A DNA stretch of 64,000 bases from contig JAJDAN010000077.1 of assembly GCA_029261855.1 (NCBI GenBank), positions 1-64,000 on the forward strand. The letters are read 5' to 3'. This document shows, piece after piece, positions 33,904 through 43,009 of this stretch; position 1 is the stretch's first letter; each line of letters opens with the position of its first letter. Both the position numbers and the translations under genes were made by a program. This DNA is from Deltaproteobacteria bacterium (GTDB lineage: Bacteria > Myxococcota_A > UBA9160 > UBA4427). The notes under the pieces were generated by a model. That model was not told the DNA's origin, made no database searches, and worked only from the letters and a program-made list of their open reading frames with translations.

Positions 33904-35324
33904 TGGAGCTCGTAGCGAAGACCCTCGAGATCGGGGTGGAGGCATCGCCCGAGACGGGGGATCCAGCTTTGAGGACGGCGCCACAGCCGGAGCGTCTTGC
34001 GACGAAGACGATCCTACTGTTTTCGGCGCCGGCTCTGGGACAGGGCTTCATGTTCCTGTTCACCGGCATGTACCTGCTGAAGTTCTCGACGGACGTCCTC
34101 GGGATCGCGCCCGGCGTCATGGGCGTGATCTTCTTGTTGTCGCGCTTGTGGGACGCGGGTTCGGACCCGCTCGCGGGCTACCTCTCGGACGCCACGCGCT
34201 CGCGTCTGGGACGTCGGCGTCCGTGGATGATCGCCGGTGCGATCCCGGTCGGTCTGGTGTTCTACGCGATGTGGGCGCCGCCGCTGCAGCTCGGCTCGGG
34301 TACCGCGCTGGCGATCTGGATGGGCGTCGCGATCATTCTCTTCTACACCGGCATGACCGTGTTCAACATGCCCCACGATTCCCTCGCTGCGGAGCTGTCG
34401 GACAGCTACGAGGACCGCAACCGGATCTTCGGGATCCGTCGCGCGTTCTTCGGCGTCGGAACGATCTTCGTGTTTCTCGGCATCGGTTGGCTGAGCTCGA
34501 CCGAGACGCCGCGGCAGGACGCGCAGCTGTTCGCGGCGATCGCGGCGGTCGTGACGGCCGGCTGCATGCTGCTGACGGGCGTGTTCATCCGCGAGCGTCC
34601 CGAGTTCCAGGGGCGCGGCGCCCGCAAGCCGTTCCGCGCGTTCGCAGAGGTATTCCGCAACCCCCACGCCCGTCTGCTGCTGGGCGTATTCTTCCTGCAG
34701 CAGGTCGGCGTGGGCGCGGTGTCGTTCATGGGCGCCTACTACGCCGAGTACGTTCTCGGGGATCCCGAAATCTTCGCGCCGATGATGGGGTCGCTCTTCG
34801 TGGTTTCGCTGCTCTCGATTCCCGGTTGGATCTGGCTCGGACAGCGCTTCGACAAGAAGGTGCTGATGCTGGCTTCAATGTGGATCGTTGGCGGCGCGTT
34901 GTTCTGTCTCGGCTTCCTGAGCGAAGGCGACAACATGCTGGTCTACGCTGTTGCCTGCGTTGCGGGTCTCGCGGTCGGCGGCCTCGACGTGCTGTTTCCG
35001 TCGATGCAGGCCGACGTGATCGACTACGACGAACTACGCAGCGACGAGCGCAAGGAAGGCGTCTACTTCGCGGCCTGGGCGTTCGCCGCGAAGAGCGCGA
35101 CGGGCATCTCGGCGGCACTCGCCGGCTTCGCCCTCGGTGCGACGGGATACGCGGTCGGCGGAGAGCAGCCGGAGTCGGTCCGGTTTGCGATTCGCGCGAT
35201 GATGTCCGGCATTCCGCTCGTCACCTACGGCGCGGGTAGCCTGCTGTTCATGCGCTTCGCGCTGACGCGGAAGGCGCACGACGAGATCCGGGTGGAGCTG
35301 GCGAGCCGGCGCGCGAGCCGCTGA
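33903..35324 (+). CDS. MFS transporter of the GPH (glycoside-pentoside-hexuronide) type
   Basis: The product is 473 residues, starting at ATG 33903 within the P450 stop (TGATG). About 12 membrane helices follow a hydrophilic N-terminus. Family marks: FLLSRLWDAGSDPLAGYLSDATRSRLGRRRPWM between helices 2 and 3 (the GPH/MFS_2 signature), NMPHDSLAAELS, and AVGGLDVLFPSMQADVIDYDE late. It probably carries a sugar-like or other organic substrate with a cation across the inner membrane. Transport of the P450 substrate is a reasonable guess from the operon. Confidence 0.85.
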   Translation: MELVAKTLEIGVEASPETGDPALRTAPQPERLATKTILLFSAPALGQGFMFLFTGMYLLKFSTDVLGIAPGVMGVIFLLSRLWDAGSDPLAGYLSDATRSRLGRRRPWMIAGAIPVGLVFYAMWAPPLQLGSGTALAIWMGVAIILFYTGMTVFNMPHDSLAAELSDSYEDRNRIFGIRRAFFGVGTIFVFLGIGWLSSTETPRQDAQLFAAIAAVVTAGCMLLTGVFIRERPEFQGRGARKPFRAFAEVFRNPHARLLLGVFFLQQVGVGAVSFMGAYYAEYVLGDPEIFAPMMGSLFVVSLLSIPGWIWLGQRFDKKVLMLASMWIVGGALFCLGFLSEGDNMLVYAVACVAGLAVGGLDVLFPSMQADVIDYDELRSDERKEGVYFAAWAFAAKSATGISAALAGFALGATGYAVGGEQPESVRFAIRAMMSGIPLVTYGAGSLLFMRFALTRKAHDEIRVELASRRASR

Positions 35325-35519
35325 TCGCGTTCGCCGATGCCGCCGGCATCGTGGGCCTGCATCTGGGGCTACGCGCCTCGGTGTGGGCCGCGGGACTGGA
35401 CGGATGGGGCGGGTGTCGTCGCTCGAATCGGTGAGCTGGGCCTGGTGAGTTCTCAGCGGGGCATGGGCCTTGCAACCCGTTCGTATAGACGTGACCGTTT
35501 CGGGAAGGGAGGGACCTAC

Positions 35520-36428
35520 ATGTCGCCTCGCGTGCTCGAGAGCTGGACCCTCGGTTTGTGCTTGATGTCCTCGGCGCTGCTTGCATCGCAGGCCATCGCC
35601 GGAGACGAGTTGGTGACGGGCCGCTGGCAGGTCACGGTTTCGGAGGTGTCCAATACCTGTGGCGACGACCCGCCGGAGCCCGGCGGGGTCGACGTCGAGC
35701 TTCACCAGTCCAGCCCCTATGTCCTGATGGTTCCGGAAACGCCCGTTCCCAACCTCACGGAGCTTGCCGGTACCGTGTCCGGGCAGTCGATTTCGCTGGG
35801 ATTCGAGGTGTTCGAGGACCCCGGAATCACGATCGTGCCTTCGGCGGACAACAGCTTGGCCATCGCCCAGGACTTCGAGAGCTTCTCGGGCAACGTTTCG
35901 TGGAAGTTCTACACGGGCGTCGATTGTTCGGGGGTCGACAGCTTTAGCGCGGTTCGCCTCGGCGCGGCTCCAGAGGAAAACAGCCTGACGGGTAACTGGA
36001 GGTTCACGCTCTCCGGCGTATCCGAGACCTGCGGAGATGGCCTCGGGTCACCCGCGGTCTTCGATTCGGAGGCGGTGCAGTTCGACGACGAATTCGTGCG
36101 CTTCACACCGCCACCGGTGCCCGGGCTCGGTGAGGTCGTCGGGACCGTGAGCGGCCTGACCTTGAAGCTAGGACTCGAGGTTCAGGAGGACGGCGGGGTT
36201 ACGGTCTACGACTCAGCGGACAACGACCTCGCCATCGCGCCTGACTTCGACAGCTTCTCGGGGAACGCCCCCTGGACCTTCTACTTTCCCCTCGAGTGCA
36301 CCGGGGTGGACCACCTCGAAGCAGTGTTCGTCCCGGAGCCGGGCCCCGCAGCGTTGGGTTTCGCGGTGCTGACTTCGGTCGGGTTTTGCACGCGGAGGCG
36401 GAGAGCCCGGAACCCGAGCCGAGCCTGA
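35520..36428 (+). CDS. PEP-CTERM protein with two internal repeats
   Basis: The product is 302 residues from ATG 35520, with GGGAGGG upstream. It has a signal peptide ending in AIAG. Two similar domains of about 115 residues follow: the first has GRWQVTVSEVSNTCGDD and FYTGVDCSGVDSFSAV, the second GNWRFTLSGVSETCGDG and FYFPLECTGVDHLEAV. Each has a pair of cysteines in the same place, so one disulfide per repeat is likely. The end VPEPGPAALGFAVLTSVGF plus RRRR is a PEP-CTERM tail. No family was recognised; it is an envelope-bound protein made by internal duplication. Confidence 0.75.
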   Translation: MSPRVLESWTLGLCLMSSALLASQAIAGDELVTGRWQVTVSEVSNTCGDDPPEPGGVDVELHQSSPYVLMVPETPVPNLTELAGTVSGQSISLGFEVFEDPGITIVPSADNSLAIAQDFESFSGNVSWKFYTGVDCSGVDSFSAVRLGAAPEENSLTGNWRFTLSGVSETCGDGLGSPAVFDSEAVQFDDEFVRFTPPPVPGLGEVVGTVSGLTLKLGLEVQEDGGVTVYDSADNDLAIAPDFDSFSGNAPWTFYFPLECTGVDHLEAVFVPEPGPAALGFAVLTSVGFCTRRRRARNPSRA

Positions 36429-36469
36429 GTATTCGTCGAACCGGATTGCTTCCGAAACAGGAGGATCGC

Positions 36470-37450
36470 GTGGAAAGACCGCTCTCCTTCGCGAGTCGCT
36501 TCTTCCTCTCGTTCTCCATCTGCTGCTTGGCGGGCGCCACCCCGGTCGCTGCGGCGGACCATGGCGATCCCATCCTGGTCGTCGACGAGACGGCCGCGGC
36601 AGTAATCTTGATTCCGGTATTGGCGACGACCCAGACCCTCTTGTGGTCGGGAGATCCCCTGGTCGCACCTAGCGACGCGATCGTCGCTGCGGACGGGAGC
36701 GTGCTGGTCGCCGACCCGGGCGCCGGCATGATCTTCCGCTTCGATTGGGTGGCCGGCGTCGAACCCTCGCCCTTCGCGCCGCTCGGCGTCGACCTCTGCT
36801 GGCTCGAGCAGGGGGGTGGCGGCGCCGTGATCCTCGTTTCGGGGCCGGCGGGCCTCGTCCGCATCGATCCGTCGAGCGGCAGCGCCACCCCGATCCCCGC
36901 CGCGCTCGATACGCCGTTCGACCTCCACCTCCTGCCCGACGGCGATGTGCTCGTCGCCGACCCGGGTTTGCAGGCGCTCGTGCGGGTCGATCCCGGCACG
37001 GGTCTGAGCGAGACCTTCGCTCCGGACAGCTTCAACTGCTGGGTCGACGTGGGCCCACAGGGCGGCGTCGTCGCGGTCGGTCCCCTCGGCGTCTTCCTCG
37101 TCCCGCCTGGAGGCGGCGACCCGCAGCTGCTCGCAAGCGGCGGATTCTTGTCGGATCCCTCCGCGGTCGTCCTCGGCCACCACGGCGACATCTACGTCGC
37201 CGATCGTGGCGGGGCTGCGGGTCCTGCAATCGTCAAGGTGAATCCCGTGAGCGGAGCCCAGACCGTCGTCGCATCGGGCGGCCTCCTCGTCGCCCCGTCT
37301 GCCATCCTCGTGCTCGACGCCGAGCCCGCGCCCGTGCCCGCGCTGCCGCCCGCTGCACTCCCCGTCCTGGTGCTCCTGATCGTGGCGTTCGCGATCTCGA
37401 TCCTGCTATGGGGCCGGCGGCACGGTGGCGCGACTGCTCCTTCGCAATGA
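36470..37450 (+). CDS. Beta-propeller exported protein with VPALP-type tail
   Basis: The product is 326 residues from GTG 36470, after AGGAGGATCGC. Signal peptide, then repeats of the type APSDAIVAADGSVLVADPG and PFDLHLLPDGDVLVADPG, which are YncE/NHL-like propeller blades. The end PVPALPPAALPVLVLLIVAF with basic residues resembles a sorting tail, but it has VPALP in place of PEP. It is 41 bp after the PEP-CTERM repeat gene, on the same strand. It probably binds something at the surface; the ligand is unknown. Confidence 0.7.
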   Translation: MERPLSFASRFFLSFSICCLAGATPVAAADHGDPILVVDETAAAVILIPVLATTQTLLWSGDPLVAPSDAIVAADGSVLVADPGAGMIFRFDWVAGVEPSPFAPLGVDLCWLEQGGGGAVILVSGPAGLVRIDPSSGSATPIPAALDTPFDLHLLPDGDVLVADPGLQALVRVDPGTGLSETFAPDSFNCWVDVGPQGGVVAVGPLGVFLVPPGGGDPQLLASGGFLSDPSAVVLGHHGDIYVADRGGAAGPAIVKVNPVSGAQTVVASGGLLVAPSAILVLDAEPAPVPALPPAALPVLVLLIVAFAISILLWGRRHGGATAPSQ

Positions 37451-37669
37451 GCTGAAGTCGCTGCGGCGACTTCGGTCGCGCTCGGCGTTCAACCGTCGGC
37501 AGCGGGCATCAGCACGAGGAGGCTCGCTCCCCGCGTCGAGACAAATGGCAGCTCGGCGGAGTCGGGTTGACCCACAAGTCCACCACCTGCGTACTCGACG
37601 CTTGGCGTACGCGATGGCATCCGGCACCGCCTGCTCGGCCGTCCCGAGTGCCATCAGGCCGATGAGCGC

Positions 37670-38347
37670 TCAACTGACCCGGGGACCTCTGCTCGGACGT
37701 TGCATGAAGATCTTCTGGTCCTCCAGCTGTTCGGCTTGTACACGCTGCACTGCCTCCCGCTGTTGCATCAGCTTCCGGTGCGGCTTCGCTGCGGGCAGCA
37801 GCGCGCCGAGCAGGTCTTCGCCATAGATCGCCTCGCTGGCGATCGAGACGGGTGGGAAGTGGAACAGCGCACTGAAGTCGGCCAGGCTGAGCTCGGGGCC
37901 CGCGATGTAGGGCTCGAAGCGAGCAAGCTCCGCAAGTCCCGCGATGCCGATCGACAACAACGGGCGCACGCTGTCCCTGACCTCCTGGCTGACCTTCCCG
38001 CTCGAAGAGAAGACCTCCCCGTAGAGGCGCCTGGCGGTCAGCTCGAGGTAGAGGTCGATGACTTCCATCAGCTCGCGCACACGCGCGCGTGCCAGCGCGT
38101 CCGTCGGGAGAAGGGGTACCTGCGGGTAGGCCTCTTCGAGGTAGTTGAGGATGACCTTCGTCTCGCCGAGAAAGCTGCCGTCCTCGAGTTCCAGGCACGG
38201 GAACTTTCCGGTTGGGTTCTTTGCCAGGTAGGACTCGTCCGCGGGCGGGTAGCTCGGCACTTCTTCGAACGCGATGCCCTTCTCGACGAGCACGACTTTG
38301 ACGAGGTTGTGGTAGTTGCTGAATGCGAAGCCGTGGAGTCTGAGCAT
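37670..38347 (-). CDS. Glutathione S-transferase family protein
   Basis: About 225 residues from ATG 38347 (the frame also starts at 38371). The N-terminal thioredoxin fold has LHGFAFSNYHNLVKVVLVEKG, NPTGKFPCLELEDG (cis-Pro of the GSH site) and FLGETKVILNYLEEAYP. The C-terminal helical domain runs from RVRELMEVIDLYLELTARR. The canonical catalytic Ser/Tyr near residue 10 is not obvious, as in several GST subfamilies. It is next to an AraC regulator gene on the same strand. The reaction is probably detoxification or isomerisation with glutathione; the substrate is unknown. Confidence 0.8.
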   Translation of the reverse strand: MLRLHGFAFSNYHNLVKVVLVEKGIAFEEVPSYPPADESYLAKNPTGKFPCLELEDGSFLGETKVILNYLEEAYPQVPLLPTDALARARVRELMEVIDLYLELTARRLYGEVFSSSGKVSQEVRDSVRPLLSIGIAGLAELARFEPYIAGPELSLADFSALFHFPPVSIASEAIYGEDLLGALLPAAKPHRKLMQQREAVQRVQAEQLEDQKIFMQRPSRGPRVS

Positions 38348-38429
38348 CGGATACCTCGGGTGGGAAGTCATTTATCCAAGCGTCCGTGGCGAGCCCGACT
38401 CCAGCCCTCTGCCCACTCGTCGAGTGGGT

Positions 38430-39302
38430 TCAGGAGCGAGACCTCTGGCGCGCGGCTGACGGGGTCGTCCCGAACACGCGGCGGAAGGAAGCGGCGAAGT
38501 GGCTGTGACTCGCGAATCCGAGGTCCAGGGCCAGGGCAGAGAGGTCGGTGACATCCGAGGCGAGGGCCACGGCTGCGTGACGTGCTCTGAGCTGGTGAAT
38601 TCGCTGCCACAGCGTCTCGCCCTGGACGCGTTTGAAGATCCGGCAGAGCCTGAACTTCGTGACCCCGAGCTCAGCTGAGATCTGCTCCAGCGAAAGTGAC
38701 TCGGCATAGCGTGCGGCGAGCAGCGTCGCGGCTGCATCCGCCAGCTCGCGATCGTCCCGCGAAGTCGGGTATCGCGGCATCCGCGCGAGCTCTGCAAGCT
38801 TCGCCGCGACGGAGTCGACGAGGCCCAGGACCGATTCTTCGATCTCGACGGCATCGGGGATCTCTGCAGTGCAGGCCCTTGTCAGCTCGACCAGCTGGAG
38901 ATGCAGGTCCGCAGGTCTCCGCACTTGCCCCCGGGCGAACGGCCGGCATTCCGAGGTCGGGAGATCGGGATTCTGACTCTCGAGAACGCCGAGAAGTGTC
39001 TGCGTCTCGATCGCGAGCTGGATCGTTATTTCTCCCGACCCCTCTGGATGACTCACGCGGTAGACATCGCCTGCGTTCGACAGGGTGACTTGCGATGGGT
39101 CGACGACGAACGACTCGTCGCCGACGTGCATGACGTTGACTCCCGATAGCGGGAAGATCAGAACGTGACATTCCTGCTGCTCGTCGCCACTGCGGGTGCG
39201 CGCTTGCCTCAGACACTGCTCCCGCATGACGGACAGCCCGGCGCTCTCATGGAGGCCATGGCTGATCGACTCACAATCTCGGTGGATGGAGAGGCGATCC
39301 AT
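38430..39302 (-). CDS. AraC-family transcriptional regulator
   Basis: The product is 290 residues. The N-terminal half is a cupin-like sensor (LSGVNVMHVGDESFVVDPSQVTLSNAGDVYRV). The C-terminal part has two helix-turn-helix units: LSLEQISAELGVTKFRLCRIFKRVQGETLWQRIHQLRARHA, then LALDLGFASHSHFAASFRRVFGTTPSAAR. It is transcribed from between the ICL/PEP-mutase gene (divergent, start 39430) and the GST gene (82 bp downstream). It probably controls one or both neighbours; no operator was recognised. Confidence 0.88.
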   Translation of the reverse strand: MDRLSIHRDCESISHGLHESAGLSVMREQCLRQARTRSGDEQQECHVLIFPLSGVNVMHVGDESFVVDPSQVTLSNAGDVYRVSHPEGSGEITIQLAIETQTLLGVLESQNPDLPTSECRPFARGQVRRPADLHLQLVELTRACTAEIPDAVEIEESVLGLVDSVAAKLAELARMPRYPTSRDDRELADAAATLLAARYAESLSLEQISAELGVTKFRLCRIFKRVQGETLWQRIHQLRARHAAVALASDVTDLSALALDLGFASHSHFAASFRRVFGTTPSAARQRSRS

Positions 39303-39429
39303 CGACCGAGTATAGGCAACCGGGATCCGCAGCCCTGCAATATCCTGACAGCTGCTCGCAGGCGGATCGAATAGCCTGGCCTCTCATTCGCAAAGCGTCC
39401 TTCGGACCACGCAGAGAGAGGAATCGACC

Positions 39430-40236
39430 TTGGCTTCAGCAGCGAGAGATCAACGGCTCGAGCGATTTCGCGAGCTCAATGAAGACGCGCCCCTGCTGGT
39501 GCTGCCGGGCGCATGGGATTTCGTGAGCGCTCGGATGTTCGCTTCCGAGGGCTTCCCAGCCCTGGGTACGACGAGCTCCGGGATCTCGTGGACGATCGGA
39601 CGGAGCAGTGGGTGGGACTCCTTCCTGGCCGCCTCCGCGCGGATTGTCGGGGCGGTCGACGTCCCGGTTTCCCTGGACATCGAAGAGGGCTTCAGCGGAA
39701 CGCCCGAGGGCGTTGCCAGACACGTGCGTCAGGCGATCGAGATCGGAGCGTGCGGTGTGAATCTGGAGGACGGCTTGGCAGACGGAAGACTGGGCGACGC
39801 GTCGTTGCTGGTCGACAAGTTGCAAGCAGCTCGAGAGGTCTGCGTGGCAACGTCCCATCCGCTCTTCATCAACGCGCGCACCGACGTCTTTCTCGGCGGG
39901 TTCGACGATCTGTCAGAGGCCATTCGAAGAGGGCGGCTCTACGCGGAAGCGGGCGCCGACATGTTCTTCGCGCCGGGGATCGCGGCCAAGGACGACATCG
40001 CCACTCTGGTTCGAGAGGTTCCCATTGCGGTGAACGTCTATGCCCTGCCGGGTGTTCCGTCCGTCGACGAGCTCGACGAGATGGGGGTCGGCAGGCTGAG
40101 CGTTGGATGCGGTGTCCTGCAGTCGGCGCTTGCGGACGCTCGAAGGGTGGCGCGCGGGCTCGCCGCGTCGGGTTCGTACGGCTTCGCGGACGATTGGATT
40201 TCCTTCGATGAGGCCGAGAGTCTCTGCATCGACTAG
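39430..40236 (+). CDS. ICL/PEP-mutase superfamily enzyme
   Basis: The product is 268 residues from TTG 39430, with GAGAGAGG upstream. The TIM-barrel signatures are APLLVLPGAWDFVSARMF, TSSGISWTIG, VPVSLDIEEGFSG, GACGVNLEDG and LFINARTDVFLGG, the pattern of PEP mutase/isocitrate lyase relatives including oxaloacetate hydrolase and 2-methylisocitrate lyase-like enzymes. The KKCGH motif of true isocitrate lyases is absent. It probably cleaves or rearranges a 2-oxo-acid C-C or C-P bond with Mg2+. An NTF2-like gene follows 30 bp downstream. Confidence 0.85.
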   Translation: MASAARDQRLERFRELNEDAPLLVLPGAWDFVSARMFASEGFPALGTTSSGISWTIGRSSGWDSFLAASARIVGAVDVPVSLDIEEGFSGTPEGVARHVRQAIEIGACGVNLEDGLADGRLGDASLLVDKLQAAREVCVATSHPLFINARTDVFLGGFDDLSEAIRRGRLYAEAGADMFFAPGIAAKDDIATLVREVPIAVNVYALPGVPSVDELDEMGVGRLSVGCGVLQSALADARRVARGLAASGSYGFADDWISFDEAESLCID

Positions 40237-40266
40237 TCGCAGGGCGTTTCGGCAGAGGAGTAGAGC

Positions 40267-40698
40267 ATGTCTACCGAGCAAGAGGTTCGGCGGTTCTTGG
40301 AAGAGTGGACCGATTCCTGGAAGTCCAGCTCCCACAGATCGAAGATCCTGCATCCTGGGGGCGGCATTCAGTATCCCGGCGAGGAGAGTCGGTACGACCC
40401 GGACACCGAGGGAAAGCGAACGGACGCTGTCCGGCAGATCGCGCCAGATCTCCGGATGCGGCTACTCCGCTGGGCCGAGACTGGCGGGGTGCTCTTCGGC
40501 GAATGGGAGCTGTCTTGCACGATCGGGGGAAGGAGTTTGAAGTTCGTCGGAGTGAACCGCTTCGATCTCGAGGGAGATCGTGCACGCGAGGGGCGAGCGT
40601 TCATCGATCGCCTGGAGTTGCTGGAGTTCGCGGAGCCCGACCGGGAAGTCCTCACCCTCGGTGACCTGATGGCTGCGGCCCTTCGACCAAGGGAGTGA
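40267..40698 (+). CDS. NTF2-like small protein
   Basis: The product is 143 residues from ATG 40267 (GAGGAG upstream). EQEVRRFLEEWTDSWK and the beta-sheet pattern to the end (LFGEWELSCTIGGRSLKFVGVNRFDLEGDR) match the NTF2-like/SnoaL fold. It lies 30 bp after the ICL/PEP-mutase gene, so co-transcription is likely. It may be a small isomerase or binding protein for the same pathway; the ligand is unknown. Confidence 0.65.
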   Translation: MSTEQEVRRFLEEWTDSWKSSSHRSKILHPGGGIQYPGEESRYDPDTEGKRTDAVRQIAPDLRMRLLRWAETGGVLFGEWELSCTIGGRSLKFVGVNRFDLEGDRAREGRAFIDRLELLEFAEPDREVLTLGDLMAAALRPRE

Positions 40699-40737
40699 CC
40701 GAGGTCGGCGCCGAGTCTTGCGACCCAGCCCGCGAAG

Positions 40738-41172
40738 CTATCCGCTGGTCCGCCGCCGGTAGGTCACCGCGATGCCGAGCGAGCCGGCCGCCAGCAGCAG
40801 AGCTGGCATCACGATCGCCCACCAGCCGGAAAGCGCCGGCAAGTCTGGCGCGACGCACCTCTGCTCCGTCGTGCAGTTGTCGGGCCCGCAGCTCAACCCG
40901 CCCTGGCTCAGCGGACAGAAGCCGGTGCCTCCGCCAAAGTCGCACTGCGGATCGCCGTTCGTATCGCAGCTGCACGTGCAGGTCTCTCCGACGTTTGTGA
41001 CGCAGTTCATGTTCCCATTGGGGCACATGCAGGTCGCGCAGGTGTGCTGCGGCGCCGCCTCTGCCGACTGTGCGAACGAAAGTGCGAGTGCTACCGCCAC
41101 CCCGACGGATAGAAGCACGGACACTCCAAGAGTTGCGCTGCATCTGCCTGCCGTGTCTCGCCCTTCGTGCAT
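40738..41172 (-). CDS. Cys-rich exported protein with LPALSGW tail
   Basis: The product is 144 residues from ATG 41172, preceded by AGAGGAG. After the signal peptide comes a short mature domain with about 12 cysteines in CATCMCPNGNMNC, CTCSCDTNGDPQC and CGPDNCTTEQRC, suggesting a disulfide-rich mini-domain. The end DLPALSGWWAIVMPALLLAA with RRR resembles the IPTLxxWG-type sorting tail. It is therefore a small envelope-anchored disulfide-rich protein of unknown role. Confidence 0.7.
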   Translation of the reverse strand: MHEGRDTAGRCSATLGVSVLLSVGVAVALALSFAQSAEAAPQHTCATCMCPNGNMNCVTNVGETCTCSCDTNGDPQCDFGGGTGFCPLSQGGLSCGPDNCTTEQRCVAPDLPALSGWWAIVMPALLLAAGSLGIAVTYRRRTSG

Positions 41173-41531
41173 CGTGATCTCCTCTTGTGTCGGATGATGG
41201 AGACGGACCGGGTCCCTCGAGAGCATTCTGTCTTCTGCGCGCGTGGAAGGCTATGGATTTCTCGCTGGAACGATCGTGCAAATGGCCCGCCAGACCGTCC
41301 GGTCCGCCATCGGCGCCTCCGAACCGGAACGTTGCGGGGGTCATCCATCACTTTTCTGTGCTGCGTCCGCGGCGAGCAGGAGGTGGCGGAGTGAACCGCC
41401 CCCACCGCCTTGGGGCCGAGTCCGCCGTTGAGAGCGTGGCCTGCCAACGGGCGGTAAAGCGCGCGCCCGCACGAGCTTCGGTGATCGACCGAACGCCCGT
41501 CCCGGGCGCGTCTCCTGCCGATGTGCAGTTC
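41173..41531. other. 359-bp gap without a gene
   Basis: The gap lies between the start of the Cys-rich protein gene and the end of the actinoporin-like gene. No coding frame here shows a recognisable protein. No strong hairpin or repeat was seen. Confidence 0.5.
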
Positions 41532-41935
41532 CTAGACGTCCCGGATCGACACGTTCAGGGTGCACTCACCCGACGTTCCCATCACACCCGTCAAGACGTG
41601 GTCCGGCGTCTTCCACTCGTGTGCCCCTGCACTCGCCTGGGCGACCTCGCCGTCCGTGATGCGATGCTTGTTGTAGTACATATCCTCGTAGAGGGCCTGG
41701 TCGGCCTTGGTGTCTGACGGAATCACCGAGAGCTTGAACCAGTTCTCATACTGCACGTAGTCGTAAGGGACCGACCACATGATGGCCAGCCGCTTGTCGA
41801 GATCGCCAATCTCATAGGTGATCACGCCGACCGTTCCGCGCGCAACCGGCCCCGACGTCTTGCGGACCTTGAGCGAAAACGCTCTTGCGACGTGAAGTAG
41901 CTCGGCTCTCCCTGCGTGTTGATATCGTTGGGCAT
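41532..41935 (-). pseudogene. Actinoporin-like (sea-anemone cytolysin family) gene with one frameshift
   Basis: ATG 41935 has a strong GGGGAGG site and starts MPNDINTQGEPSYFTSQE. At the four T bases (complement of 41876-41879) the frame must slip by -1, after which the rest reads clearly: KTSGPVARGTVGVITYEI, then LAIMWSVPYDYVQYENWF and DQALYEDMYYNKHRI, to TAG. These are the hallmark blocks of actinoporins: GPVATGAVGVLAY, SVPYDYNWYSNWW and DQRMYEELYYN. The Ser, Pro and four Tyr that form the phosphocholine-binding pocket in sticholysin-type toxins (from memory) are all kept. With the slip the product is about 134 residues; the usual N-terminal pore-forming helix is absent. Either it is a decayed or mis-sequenced gene, or it uses a frameshift. 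Confidence 0.75.
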
Positions 41936-42239
41936 CTGGGTTTCCTCCCCTTTTGAGCCCGAAGTTGCGATCCGCGTTCCTCGGTAGAGGACGGGGTCGA
42001 GCCGGCAGGGTACCGGTGCCGCGACCGGGCGCGGTTGGTCTGGTCGAACAGGGACGACATGGGGCCGATGCTTGCGGTCGAGTCGTCGTGCGTCTCGAGA
42101 ACTGGGCACTGGCCGGGTTGGCGATCCAGAGCAGGGCTGCGAGGCTGGGGTCGTCCTGTCGCAGGTCCGCATGAGCGATCCTGTTGTTCCTTCCGCGTTG
42201 CTGGGTCCAGCCGCGCACCGCTACGAACAGGAGCCCGAA
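41936..42239. other. 304-bp divergent intergenic region
   Basis: The region separates the actinoporin-like gene and the DUF1003 gene, so it should carry both promoters. The GGGGAGG (complement, about 41943-41949) and the AGGAG (42229-42233) sites belong to these two genes. No further hairpin or gene was recognised. Confidence 0.5.
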
Positions 42240-42947
42240 ATGAGCAGAAGCAGGGAGAGGGGCGAGACGCCGGTTTGCCCGATCTGCGGAAGGAGCCTTC
42301 CGCTGCGCCAGCTGGTCGCTGGCGAGCTCGTGAGACCCGCGATCGTGGAGACCATCCAACTGGAACATCCGGAATGGTCTCCCGCGCAGGTCATCTGCCG
42401 GGAAGACCTCGCAAAGTACCGGGGAAGTCATGTCCGGCGACTCCTCGAGTCCGAGCGGGGCGAGCTTACGACCCTCGAGCAGCAGGTCGTGGACAGCCTT
42501 CACGCGCACGAGCTGCTGTCGGAGAACATCGACGTCCAGTTCGAGCATGAGTGGAGCCTCGGAGAGCGCCTTGCGGACCGAATCGCATCCTTCGGCGGGA
42601 GCTGGAATTTCCTGATCGCCTTCTTCGCCTTCATGCTTCTCTGGATCACGGCGAACTCGCTGGTCCTGTTCTGGCGACCGCTCGATCCCTATCCGTTCAT
42701 CTTGCTCAACCTGGTGCTCTCCTGCCTCGCGGCGATCCAGGCGCCCGTCATCATGATGAGCCAGAACCGACAAGAGGCGAAGGATCGGCTGCAGTCACAG
42801 CACGACTACCAGGTGAACCTCAAGGCAGAGCTCGAGATCCGGCAGCTCCACGAGAAGGTCGACCATCTCCTCTCCCATCAATGGGAGCGCCTGGTCGAGA
42901 TCCAGGAGATCCAACTCGAGCTCTTGTCCGAGCTGGGTCGCCGTTGA
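42240..42947 (+). CDS. DUF1003 membrane protein
   Basis: About 235 residues from ATG 42240 with AGGAG upstream; the frame is open to 42072 but without a site. The N-terminus has CPICGR (possible metal knuckle). The DUF1003 core follows: LGERLADRIASFGGSWNFLIAFFAFMLLWITAN, DPYPFILLNLVLSCLAAIQAPVIMMSQNRQ (two membrane helices) and a coiled-coil end (LEIRQLHEKVDHLL). DUF1003 proteins are small inner-membrane proteins of unclear function. It is convergent with the acyl-CoA dehydrogenase gene. Confidence 0.85.
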   Translation: MSRSRERGETPVCPICGRSLPLRQLVAGELVRPAIVETIQLEHPEWSPAQVICREDLAKYRGSHVRRLLESERGELTTLEQQVVDSLHAHELLSENIDVQFEHEWSLGERLADRIASFGGSWNFLIAFFAFMLLWITANSLVLFWRPLDPYPFILLNLVLSCLAAIQAPVIMMSQNRQEAKDRLQSQHDYQVNLKAELEIRQLHEKVDHLLSHQWERLVEIQEIQLELLSELGRR

Positions 42948-43009
42948 CGCGGATGCGCGAGCGATAGCGCTGATAAACAAGAAGTGATGGCGCCCGCTGG
43001 AGGAGCGAA

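Noticed and set aside
42072..42239. Longer start for the DUF1003 gene
   Set aside because: The extra 56 codons have no ribosome site and do not resemble the family; ATG 42240 has AGGAG at good spacing.
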